This document shows, in pieces, positions 1-9,100 of a stretch of 64,000 nucleotides of DNA (the stretch's first letter is position 1; each line of letters starts with the position of its first letter). The notes beneath the pieces were generated by a model. That model did not search any database. It had not been told where the DNA came from and saw only the letters and a list, made by a program, of their open reading frames with translations. Location of the stretch: contig JALOPI010000003.1 in the NCBI GenBank assembly GCA_025453975.1, positions 1 through 64,000 of the forward strand, in the 5' to 3' direction. The DNA is from Syntrophobacteraceae bacterium. Lineage in GTDB: Bacteria > Desulfobacterota > Syntrophobacteria > Syntrophobacterales > Syntrophobacteraceae. The position numbers were made by a program, and so were the translations under genes.

Positions 1-344
1 CGGAACAGGTGAACACCGAGTCCTTCCAGGAGCTGGCGGACATGATCGGAGAGCTCGGTGACCACGCGGTCCTTGCGCTCCATCATGGCTCGAAGATCGA
101 TGCCGGGATCTCCCGCGCGCAGGCCGTGCCCGTGAAAATGATCCCTGGCGAGGACCAGAAGCTCCGTGGAGTCCAGGAGAGCCTTGCTGGGAATGCACCC
201 CACGTTCAGGCAGGCCCCCCCCAGTCTCGCATCCCTTTCCACGCAGGCCGTCTTCAGGCCGAGTCCGGCGGCCCGAGCCGCCGCTGTATATCCCCCAGGA
301 CCTGCGCCGATGACGACGAGGTCGTAAGCATCCCGCGATTCCAT
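1..344 (-). CDS. lpdA: Dihydrolipoyl dehydrogenase (E3), N-terminal part, runs off the window
   Basis: FAD-dependent E3 that reoxidises the lipoyl groups of 2-oxo acid dehydrogenase complexes with NAD+. Only the first ~114 residues are in the window. Seen: an N-terminal Rossmann FAD motif ([13 protein letters not shown]) and the redox-active disulfide motif CLNVGC followed by IPSKALL, both diagnostic of this family. The start ATG at 344 is preceded by GGAG. It lies on the same strand and about 1.3 kb downstream of sucAB, so it most likely serves as E3 of the 2-oxoglutarate dehydrogenase complex, although two other genes intervene. The 3' end lies beyond position 1. Confidence 0.95.
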   Translation of the reverse strand, partial: MESRDAYDLVVIGAGPGGYTAAARAAGLGLKTACVERDARLGGACLNVGCIPSKALLDSTELLVLARDHFHGHGLRAGDPGIDLRAMMERKDRVVTELSDHVRQLLEGLGVHLF

Positions 345-418
345 TCCTCATGCTCCCTCTCGAGCCACGGTGCGCCGTGCCTGTTCCCCACGGCGCCCGT
401 GGCCCCTCGTCCCCCGAT

Positions 419-817
419 TCAGGCGGTACCGCAGCTCCATCCCTCCGCCAGGAGATGACAGATGCCGGCGACCTTCCCTTCCGAGACCATATCCCCCTGG
501 TGGGCCAGGACCCGGACGTCGGGCTCGGTCACCGTCACCAGGAAGCCCAGCGGAAAGGCGGCCGGAAGGAATAGCGTCAGGGTGGCCCGCTTGGGAAGCG
601 CGGCACCGATCATCTCACCCATGGGCGGAAGCCCGACCTTCACTCCCTGCAGGAAGAGCAGAAGCCCTGCCAGGACCAGCACGGCGCCGACGAGGAAGCG
701 AGCAAAATCCACGAGTGGCAAATGAATGATCGAAATCTGAAGCAGGCTCATCACCAGGCTCAGGGGAGCGATGGCCCACAGGAACTCCTTGAAGCTTTCC
801 TTGATGTCTGCCGGCAT
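419..817 (-). CDS. Truncated DUF1538-type membrane protein (132 aa)
   Basis: The first ~110 residues resemble the start of a DUF1538 domain, a family of multi-pass membrane proteins proposed to be cation transport related. Two or three hydrophobic stretches are visible (about residues 12-30 and 36-58, and LTLFLPAAFPLGFLV), plus a PMGEMIG motif and the segment LVTVTEPDVRVLAHQ. Family members continue with further membrane helices, but here the frame ends after a short unrelated tail rich in Cys/Gly. Only 74 bases separate the stop from lpdA, so the rest of the domain is absent. The start ATG has a strong GGGAGG site, so it may still be translated. It is best read as a 3'-truncated remnant, less likely a minimal family member. 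Confidence 0.6.
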   Translation of the reverse strand: MPADIKESFKEFLWAIAPLSLVMSLLQISIIHLPLVDFARFLVGAVLVLAGLLLFLQGVKVGLPPMGEMIGAALPKRATLTLFLPAAFPLGFLVTVTEPDVRVLAHQGDMVSEGKVAGICHLLAEGWSCGTA

Positions 818-1038
818 CGCACCTCCCTGGCCGGATTCTTGAGCTGACGGGCTCTCGGCAAGCCACTGGCCTAAAAAATAGTGATGACACCCTAAATGGC
901 GTATCCTTGCCGCACCACCTCAGCACCGTAAGCCACGGAGAATGGGACCGCACCCCTGAAAGGGATTAGGGGGCTCGAGCCCCGCCTGCATGAGTGAGCT
1001 GGTTGACCTCCATCTGGATGCCGATCGCAGGAGGAGAA

Positions 1039-1509
1039 ATGTCAGGATGGATCGTAAGGTGCACCCGCCTCTGGCTTCTGGCCTGTCTCGGCATCCTCGC
1101 GCCCCTCGCTTCCTCGGAAGGCAAACAGGAGACCCGATCCATCGAGGTGAGCGCCCTCAACCCGCACTACGGTCTGTTGGAGAAAAGCGAGAGCGTTCAG
1201 CGCAAGACGATCGAGATCGAGGAGACCTATCGCTACGTCGAGCATGTCGTCACGATCATCTCGGCCCATCCGCGAGACGGTGGAGATGAAGAGTGGACCC
1301 ATTCGGACGGCGTCATCCAGGGTCCGGATGGCAGGATTCAGGCCGTCTGGGTTGAAGTGAAAGCCCGCAACAAGGGCCTTTTTGGAGAGGCTGTCCGGGT
1401 GCGCGCCCGACTCAGCGTCACTCTCGAGGAGGTGGCTCCGCCGCCCCCTTCTCCGACGAGTACCCTCCCATCGCCTGCCGAAAGCCCCGATAAAACTCCC
1501 CCGGAATGA
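1039..1509 (+). CDS. Small secreted protein of unknown function (156 aa)
   Basis: The family is not recognised. The ATG at 1039 is chosen over an in-frame upstream ATG at 994 because GGAGGAG stands immediately before it. The protein begins with a basic then hydrophobic stretch (about residues 9-25, WLLACLGILAPLA) that looks like a signal peptide, so a periplasmic or envelope location is likely. The mature part has charged, strand-like segments and ends in a Pro/Ser/Thr-rich tail (from about residue 126). It is a lone plus-strand gene inserted between sucB and the DUF1538 remnant, which run the other way. A 14-bp perfect palindrome (GGGGCTCGAGCCCC, 970-983) lies just upstream and could be an operator, but nothing else supports this. 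Confidence 0.6.
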   Translation: MSGWIVRCTRLWLLACLGILAPLASSEGKQETRSIEVSALNPHYGLLEKSESVQRKTIEIEETYRYVEHVVTIISAHPRDGGDEEWTHSDGVIQGPDGRIQAVWVEVKARNKGLFGEAVRVRARLSVTLEEVAPPPPSPTSTLPSPAESPDKTPPE

Positions 1510-1662
1510 AGCCAGGCTGTCACCGAAGTCTTATTTTTGGTACAACGCCACACAAATGAGTGTCCGATGACCAGGTGTCATGCCCGCGAGGGCCGGGTGC
1601 ACGAGATCGACAGCGAGCCCCTGCGAGATTGCCAGTGAGGAGCCGAAATCCGTCGGTCCCCC

Positions 1663-3000
1663 TCACACGGCAAAGAGCATCCGCTCCGGGTCCTCGACGC
1701 ACTCCTTGATCCGCTTCAGGAAACCGACGGCCTCGCGCCCGTCGATGATCCGGTGGTCATAGCTCAGGGCCACATACATCATGGGGCGGATGAGGATCTG
1801 CCCTTCCACAACCACGGGCCGGTCCTCGATCTTGTGCATGCCGAGGATGCCGCTCTGGGGATGGTTGAGGATCGGCGTGCTCAGGAGCGACCCGTAGACG
1901 CCCCCATTGCTGATGGTGAAGGTGCCGCCTTCCAGATCCGAGAGATCGATGCGGTTCTCGTTGATCTTGACCACGAAATCGGCGATGGCCCTCTCGATCT
2001 CCGCAAAGCTCAGTCCATCGGCGTGCCGGATCACCGGCACCACCAGTCCCCGCTCGGCGCCTACGGCCACCCCGATGTGCTGGTAGTGGTGATAGACCAT
2101 GTCCTTACCGTCGATGAATGCGTTGACCTCGGGGTACTCCTTCAAGGCCTCGACGGCGGCCTTGACAAAAAAGGACATGAATCCCAGGCCGATGCCGTAT
2201 TTCTTTCTGAACGCCTCCTTGTAGCGGGACCGAAACTGCTGGGCGCGGCTCATGTCGATCTCGTTGAAGGTCGTCAGCATGGCCGTATTGCGGCGGGCCT
2301 CCAGCAGGTGCTCGGCGATGCGCAGCCGGATGCGGCTCATGGGCTTGCGCGTGATTCTCTCCTCGCCGCCGGGACGCGCCTCCGGCATCGGGATGGTCGT
2401 GGTCGGCCGCTCGGCTTCCCGCGCCGCCGGGCGATGAGCCGTCTCCCTCTCGCCACGGGCCGGGGCGGATGTCCCAGGCTCCTCCGTTTCCCCGGCCCGG
2501 GCTTCGACAGCCAGGAGCACGTCACCCCGGGTCACCCTGCCGGCTGGACCGGTCCCCTGGACTCCGGACAGATCCACACCCTTTTCAGCGGCGAGCTGCC
2601 GGACGGAGGCGGCAACATCCACCGGGGACGGCTGCCCTGAAGCAGCCGGCGGAGGGCCGGGCACGGGCGACTCCGGGGCAGCGTCCCTCATCTCGCGATG
2701 CCCCTCTTTGGTGACCGGCTCCGGCGCAAACTGCTGCTGAACGGCGGACCCGGCCCCCACCGCTCCCTCGGTATCCAGAAGTCCCACCAGGCTACCGATG
2801 GCCACGGTCTCACCCTCGGGGACCATGATCTGAAGCACGCCGTCCGCTTCGGCCGCGATTTCCAGGGTGACCTTGTCCGTCTCGATGACGAAAAGGACAT
2901 CGTCCTTCCGAACCTTTTCACCGCTCTTGCGGTACCACTGGGCCAGCAGGGCCTCCCTCACCGATTCCCCCACCTCGGGGATTCTGATCTCGACCTTCAT
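1663..3000 (-). CDS. sucB: Dihydrolipoyllysine-residue succinyltransferase, E2 of 2-oxoglutarate dehydrogenase
   Basis: E2 core of the 2-oxoglutarate dehydrogenase complex: it transfers the succinyl group from the lipoyl arm to CoA in the TCA cycle. Visible order of domains: a single lipoyl domain (about 1-76, lipoylated Lys43 in IETDKVT), a Pro/Ala-rich linker, a peripheral-subunit-binding domain (about 127-165, [15 protein letters not shown]), a second linker, and a catalytic acyltransferase domain (about 215-445) with the active-site motif SYDHRIIDG (His416, Asp420). At 445 residues it is slightly longer than typical SucB (~405), mainly through its linkers. The start at 3000 has GAGGAAAGG upstream. 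It follows sucA by 63 bases and is almost certainly cotranscribed with it. Confidence 0.96.
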   Translation of the reverse strand: MKVEIRIPEVGESVREALLAQWYRKSGEKVRKDDVLFVIETDKVTLEIAAEADGVLQIMVPEGETVAIGSLVGLLDTEGAVGAGSAVQQQFAPEPVTKEGHREMRDAAPESPVPGPPPAASGQPSPVDVAASVRQLAAEKGVDLSGVQGTGPAGRVTRGDVLLAVEARAGETEEPGTSAPARGERETAHRPAAREAERPTTTIPMPEARPGGEERITRKPMSRIRLRIAEHLLEARRNTAMLTTFNEIDMSRAQQFRSRYKEAFRKKYGIGLGFMSFFVKAAVEALKEYPEVNAFIDGKDMVYHHYQHIGVAVGAERGLVVPVIRHADGLSFAEIERAIADFVVKINENRIDLSDLEGGTFTISNGGVYGSLLSTPILNHPQSGILGMHKIEDRPVVVEGQILIRPMMYVALSYDHRIIDGREAVGFLKRIKECVEDPERMLFAV

Positions 3001-3063
3001 AGCCTTTCCTCGCCTCCCTCCCGGAGCAGTCCTTCTCGTCTCTTCAAGCCTCTTCGCGCCCCC

Positions 3064-5811
3064 TCAGCTCCAGTAGCTCTTTTTTCGCCGGGTGGCTCCG
3101 GGGTCGAAGGCGCGCTCCAGGATCTCCTGCTGCTCCAGCTTATGCACGCCGTGGTACCCCGTGGCCGGGCTGGGCGAGGCCTTCCGCCCCACGTAAACGA
3201 TCTTGCGGCCCGTCAGCTCCTGGAGCCACTCCCTCACGAAGCTCCACGCCCCCATATTCTGGGGCTCCTCCTGGACCCAGAGCCACTCCTTGACCTCCCT
3301 GAATGGCTCGACAGCCTGTCTCAGGGCACCATCGGGCCGCGGGTAGAGCTGCTCCAGTCGCAAAATGACGTGGCCATAACTGCCCGTTGACTCCCGCTTT
3401 TCGGCCAGATCGTAATGGATTTTCCCCGAACAGAGCAGAACGCGGCGAGGGGATTCCACCGGCGCTTCATCCCGCAGAACCTCATGGAAGCCTCCCGCTG
3501 AAAGCTCCTGCACGGACGACACCGCCCTGGGATGGCGGAGGAGGCTCTTGGGGGCCATGACGATGAGGGGCTTTCGGAAAGGCTGCTTCACCTGCCGGCG
3601 AAGGAGGTGGAAGTACTGGGCGGGAGTCGTCGGATAGCAGACCTGCATGTTGTTTCCGGCGCAGAGCTGCAGGAAGCGCTCCAGCCGGGCGCTGGAATGC
3701 TCGGGCCCCTGCCCTTCCAGCCCGTGGGGGAGGAGGAGCGTCAGCCCGTTCAGCCGCTGCCACTTGGCCTCGCCGCTGGAGATGAACTGATCGATGATCC
3801 CCTGGGCGTTGTTGGCGAAATCACCGAACTGGGCCTCCCAGAGCACCAGGGTTTGGGGGCTCACCAGCGCATAGCCGTACTCGAATCCCATGACGGCGCT
3901 CTCGGAGAGCATGCTGTCGTAGACGAAAAAGGGAGCGGCCCCCTCGCCGAGGTGATCCAGGGGCACGAAGCTCTCGCCCGTCTTCACGTCAAAGAGGGAG
4001 GTATGCCGCTGACTGAAGGTTCCCCGGCGGCTGTCCTGGCCGCTCAGTCGAACGGCGGTCCCCTCGGCGAGGAGGGAGGCGAAGGCCAGCATCTCGCCCG
4101 TGGCCCAATCCAGGGGTCCTCCGGCCTCGACGGATTCGAGCCTCCTGCCCAGGATCCGGCTCAGCTTGGGGTGGACCGAAAAACCGTCTGGAACCTCCAC
4201 ACACTGGCGGGCAAGCTGGATCAAGCGCTCCCCATCCACGCCGCTCTCGACGGAAGCCGGCGAGTGACTCTCGCCGAACCCTTCCCACGATTCATAAAAA
4301 CCATGCACCGGCGCTGGACAGGTGTGCTCGTGGGCCGCCTTGTAAGCTTCCTCCAGGTTCCGGAGATAATCCTTCCGGGCCGACTCGACCTCCCCTTCCG
4401 TGACGACGCCCTCCCCCACCAGAACCTTGCCGTAAAGCTCCGGAACGGGCGGGCGATGCCGGATCCTCTCGTACATCCGGGGCTGGGTGAAATACGGCTC
4501 GTCTCCCTCGTTGTGGCCGTACCGGCGGTAGCAGACGAGGTCGATGACCACGTCCTTCCGGAATCGCACCCGGTAGTCCCACGCCAGCCTCGCCACGTGC
4601 AGGACCGCCTCGGGATCCTCTCCGTGAACGTGGAAGATGGGTACCATGAGCATCTTGGCGATGTCCGTCGAATATCGCGTGGAGCGGGCATCCTCGGGAA
4701 GCGTCGTGAAGCCGATCTGGTTGTTCACCACCACGTGGATGGTGCCGCCGGTGCGATAGCCCTCCAGCTGCGACAGATTGAGCGTCTCGGCCACGATGCC
4801 CTGGCCCGCGAAGGCGGCGTCGCCATGCATGAGCACCGGAAGGACCCGGCGGGTGTCCCGGTCATCCCAACGCTCCTGGCGGGCCCGCGCGATGCCCTCC
4901 ACCACGGGATCCACCGCCTCCAGGTGGCTGGGGTTGGTGACCAGGAGCAGGCGCACGGGATGACCCTCGGGAGTCGTCACATCCGAAAGGTAGCCCTTGT
5001 GGTACTTGACATCTCCGCTCCCCACCAGCGACTCGGGGTCGTAGCTGTCCTCAAACTCGCAGAACACGGCCTCCATGGGCTTTCCCAGGTTGTTCACCTG
5101 GACGTTGAGCCGCCCGCGGTGGGACATGCCCAGGATCACTTCCCGGCATCCGTCCACGGCGGCGTGGCGTACGAGCCCGTCCAGAAGGGGCACCATGGAC
5201 TCGGCCCCCTGCACCGAGAAACGCTTCTGGCTGAGGTATTTGTTGTGGAGAAACTGGTCGAACTGCATGGCTTCCGAAAGGAGCCTCAGGATGCGGCGTT
5301 TTTCATCGGCGGAAAACCGGGACCGATTCCTGGCGGGCTCCATTCGTTCCTGAAGCCAGCGCTTCTCGCCGGGGTCCTGCAGGTGCATGTACTCCACTCC
5401 GACGGAATGGCAGTAGGTATCTCGAAGGAGGTCGACGATCTCACGGAGCGTAGCCTGCTCCCCGGCACCCGCGAGGGAGGGGACATGGAACAGGTGGCCG
5501 AGATCTTCATCGCCAAGTCCGAAGCTTTCCAGGCTGAGCAGGGGGTGCTCCAGGACGCACGTCTCCAGGGGATCCAGACAGGCCAGAAGATGGCCCAGCT
5601 CCCGGTGCCTGGCGATGAGCGACTCCACGCGAGCCTGCCGCAGCATGTCCTCCCGCGAGCAGACGCCGCCCATGCCGGTAGCGGAGGATGCGGCGAATTC
5701 AAAGCCCTCGAAGAACGCACGCCATTCGCGGGGAGATCCCTCGGGATCGGACTTCCATTGCTGGTAGAGAGAGTCAATGAGCTCAACGTTCTGCGCTACC
5801 GCCAGGACCAT
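3064..5811 (-). CDS. sucA: 2-oxoglutarate dehydrogenase E1 component
   Basis: Thiamine-diphosphate-dependent decarboxylase that converts 2-oxoglutarate to an enzyme-bound succinyl intermediate and reductively succinylates the E2 lipoyl group. The 915-residue length matches the family (~930). The N-terminus has the E1o signature (LIDSLYQQWKSDP) typical of homodimeric OGDH E1. Other seen motifs are HRGRLN (231-236), the cofactor segment HGDAAFAGQG (329-338) and YRRYGHNEGDEP (about 429-440), all characteristic. The C-terminal part carries the transketolase-like pyrimidine-binding domain. Start ATG at 5811 follows GAGGAGGGG. It heads the sucAB transcription unit; a near-consensus sigma-70 promoter lies about 160 bases upstream. 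Confidence 0.97.
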   Translation of the reverse strand: MVLAVAQNVELIDSLYQQWKSDPEGSPREWRAFFEGFEFAASSATGMGGVCSREDMLRQARVESLIARHRELGHLLACLDPLETCVLEHPLLSLESFGLGDEDLGHLFHVPSLAGAGEQATLREIVDLLRDTYCHSVGVEYMHLQDPGEKRWLQERMEPARNRSRFSADEKRRILRLLSEAMQFDQFLHNKYLSQKRFSVQGAESMVPLLDGLVRHAAVDGCREVILGMSHRGRLNVQVNNLGKPMEAVFCEFEDSYDPESLVGSGDVKYHKGYLSDVTTPEGHPVRLLLVTNPSHLEAVDPVVEGIARARQERWDDRDTRRVLPVLMHGDAAFAGQGIVAETLNLSQLEGYRTGGTIHVVVNNQIGFTTLPEDARSTRYSTDIAKMLMVPIFHVHGEDPEAVLHVARLAWDYRVRFRKDVVIDLVCYRRYGHNEGDEPYFTQPRMYERIRHRPPVPELYGKVLVGEGVVTEGEVESARKDYLRNLEEAYKAAHEHTCPAPVHGFYESWEGFGESHSPASVESGVDGERLIQLARQCVEVPDGFSVHPKLSRILGRRLESVEAGGPLDWATGEMLAFASLLAEGTAVRLSGQDSRRGTFSQRHTSLFDVKTGESFVPLDHLGEGAAPFFVYDSMLSESAVMGFEYGYALVSPQTLVLWEAQFGDFANNAQGIIDQFISSGEAKWQRLNGLTLLLPHGLEGQGPEHSSARLERFLQLCAGNNMQVCYPTTPAQYFHLLRRQVKQPFRKPLIVMAPKSLLRHPRAVSSVQELSAGGFHEVLRDEAPVESPRRVLLCSGKIHYDLAEKRESTGSYGHVILRLEQLYPRPDGALRQAVEPFREVKEWLWVQEEPQNMGAWSFVREWLQELTGRKIVYVGRKASPSPATGYHGVHKLEQQEILERAFDPGATRRKKSYWS

Positions 5812-5976
5812 CGCCTTCGCCCCTCCTCTGGATCAGTCCAACTTCACCCGAGCATCGATGTCGGCCGCCGGCCCGCGGCACGACCGCAGTCTCCCGAGCA
5901 CTCCGCAAGACCTGGTATCTGGAATCACCACGAAAAGATCACCCCATCGAGGCATTTGTGAAAGACGCGCCTCGAA

Positions 5977-6005
5977 AAGTTAACACCCGCTCCCCAGGTT
6001 GTCAA
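5977..6005 (-). promoter_or_regulatory. Predicted sigma-70 promoter of sucAB
   Basis: Reading the minus strand, a perfect TTGACA -35 box (6005-6000) is followed after exactly 17 bases by TAACTT (5982-5977), which keeps the key T, A and final T of a -10 box. Predicted transcript start is near 5970, giving a leader of about 160 bases before sucA. The 337-base gap 5812-6148 separates the divergent sucA and tamB genes; a weak extended -10-like TGGTATAGG for tamB is seen at 6074-6082. Nothing else is evident there. Confidence 0.55.
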
Positions 6006-6148
6006 AGCCGGTGTTCCATGGGGCGGGCCGTCTCGAAAGGCGGGAAGTCGTCCATGACCCCTCGTCTCTTTTCTGGTATAGGTCTGAAAAGCGACCTCCC
6101 GCGGCCTCGGCCCTGAAAGCATTGGAAACCCCCAGCCCAGCGTGAGAC

Positions 6149-9100
6149 ATGACAGAGCCCGCACCCCATCTCATCCGTTCATCTTTCCGACGCCGCATCG
6201 TTTACGGAACAGGCCTGCTGGCGTCCATCCTGGCTCTGATGCTGGCGTCGGGCTTCCTCTTCCTGCAGACGGGATCGGGCCGGGAATGGCTCAGGGCTCG
6301 CCTTTCCTCCCTCTTGACCTCCAAGCCCCACCAGATCGTCGAGCTGGGAGCCATCTCCGGGATCCTGCCCTGGGATATTCGACTGGAAAGCCTGGAGGTG
6401 GGGGATGCCCTGGGGACCTGGCTGAGTGTCGAAGGCCTGGCGCTGCGCTGGTCTCCGGGCAGGCTGCTCCTGGGGGTGGTGCGAATCCAGGAGATCAGGG
6501 CCGCATCCATCGAGGTGAGACGTTTTCCCCGATCCCGCGAGGATAAGCCGCCCGGTGAGCCTCGTCTTCCCACCGTCTCGTTCAAAGCGCCACCGCTCAC
6601 CATCCAGATCCTGAGCTTCCCTCGACTTGCCTTCGGCCGCGACGCCCTGGGACAGGCCGTCGAGATGGAGGCGGCGGGATTCCTGGCGCCATCCGACCCG
6701 TCGAAGGCCCGGACGCTGGCGCTGCAAGTGAGGCGGGTGGACCAGGGCCCCCCCCTGGAAACCCACCTGGTCGGGCACTTCGATGAGGATGCGGAATCGC
6801 TGGCGCTGGACCTGGATGTCATGGAAGCACCAGACGGGCTCGTGGCTCATCTTCTGGGACTGAAGGATGCGGGTGACCTGGACCTGCGGCTCGCGGGCAG
6901 AGGTCCCGCCCCGGCATGGAGGGGCGGCATGGAGGCGAGGTCGTCGCGCCGCGGCTCGATCACGGCCGCCTTCTCCCTGGCCCTCGCTCAGGAGCCATCC
7001 CTCGAGCTGTCGGGTGTCGTCCATCCCTTCCCTGGGCGTCAGGCCGACAGCGGCGAAGGAGACGCTTCAAGGGATACCGTGGTTCAGCTCAAGGCACGCC
7101 GTGTCGAGGGCAAGGGGGCATACCTGGATCGATTCGATGCCCGGGGAAGCGGGCTCACACTGACAGCGGAAGGACAGCTCGACGAGAATTCCCAGGCGGT
7201 CCAGCTCGGGCTCTCCCTCTGGATTTCGGACCTGCGACCCCTGGCGGCTGACGCAGGGTCGGAGGTGACGGGCCGGGGAGAGCTGTGCATCGAGGTGGCG
7301 GGAACGACCAGGGATCCGCTCATCGACCTGAGCGTCAGCCTTCAGGACATCATGACGGGTGCGGGGGGGGCTTCCAGCGCTCTCCAACACCTGCGGATGG
7401 AGACCCTTCAGCCGGCTCCCGACGGCCCGGGCCGGTCCTGGCGGCTTGCGGGAGCCGGGCGAGCCTCCGGTCTGCGGGACCATGCCGGACACCCGCTGCC
7501 GGAGGAATCCCTGGCCTGGACCGTTGAAGCGGAGCTGTCACCCGGAAGGGACACTGTCCATCTGCAAACCCTGCGGGTGGACGGGGCCCATCATCAGCTC
7601 CAAGCGCGGGGAAGCCTGAGCACATCCACGCTGGTGGGGAGCCTTCAGGCCGACCTGCGGATCCAGGACACCCAGGCCCTCACCCGGTTGCTGGGCCACG
7701 AGCTGCCGGGATCCCTCCACCTCGCGCTGACCATGACCGGCGATGGAAGCACGCGCTCCGCCACCGGCAAGCTGGCCGGGAAGCTCTCGCCCCGGGCTGG
7801 ACCCACTCACCCCCTGGCTGGTATCCTGGGGCCGGAGACCCACTTGACCTCCGACTTCCTGGTTAGCGAGGGGAAAACGGTCCAGGTGGACCAAGCCGTT
7901 CTCGCGAGCCCGGCCTTCGAGGTGAAGGGATCCGGCTCCCTCGACCTGGCGGGGGGCCAGGCCCGCGCCGAGCTTCTGGCCGACGCTCCAGACATCAAGC
8001 CTCTCTCCATCCTGCTCCGGGAGGACCTGTCGGGAGCGATCCAGTCGGGCCTGAAGGTCGAGGGACCCCTGGACGACCTTTCAATCAGCCATTGGCTCGA
8101 GGGTCGCCGGGTCCGGTGGGGGCAGCAGCCCCCGTCCGAGATCCAAAGCCGTCTGGAGGCCTCCCAGGTGCCCGGGAAAGCCCGGGGACAATGGACGTTG
8201 CGGGTGAATCAGGCCGCGGAGAAACTGGAAGCCTCCGTGGGCGTCGAGCGTGCGGGAAAGCGCCTGCGGCTGAGCGGGGTGCGTGTGGACGGACCGGGAG
8301 CCCGGCTCAACGGGGACCTGACGCTGGCTCTCGAGGCCTGGACCGCCGAGGGAGCCCTGCAGGGCCGCTTCGATGACCTCGCCCGCATGGGACGATTCCT
8401 CGGCCGGCCCCTGGGGGGAAGCGCCTCCCTGGATGCGCGGCTGAGCGCTCCCCGGGGAATTCAGAGCGTCACCGTGAAGCTCGGCGGCAGCAAGCTTTCC
8501 TCGGGGGCGGGAAGGATCTCCAGCCTGGCGGTGGATGCCGATTTCCAGGACCTCTTCAAGATCCCCCGGGGTAAGCTGCAGGCTGAGCTTTCCGGGCTCG
8601 AGGCAGGCTCGACCCGGGTTCGGACCGCCAGCCTCAAAGTCGACGGCGATCGGAACCGGCTCGCCTTCACCGGGCGGGCCGGCGGGCGAATGCGGCAGGA
8701 AGCCGAGATTCAGCTCGCCGGCGACCTCAGCCGGTCCAACGGAGCACTCAAGCTCGAGCTGTTTGATTTGAAAGGCCATTACGGATCCTACCCTTTCAGG
8801 CTCAACCGCCGGGTGGCCATCGAGCACTCGAGTCAGGGAGGGGGCCTGGAAGGGCTTTCCCTGGCCCTGGGACCGGGCACCCTGACCGCCGAGGGACGGA
8901 TCATCGAAAACCGGGTACAGGGGCGGCTCAGCATAGACAACCTCCCCCTGGACCTGGTGACCCTGGCGGGCGGCCCCGACTGGTCGGGCAAGGCGCGGGG
9001 AAAGCTGGAGATCGATGGATCCCCGACACAGCCTTCCGGCTCCGTGGATCTCCACCTGGCGGAGTTTCGCATGCGCTCCACCGAGGAGCGGAACCTTCGC

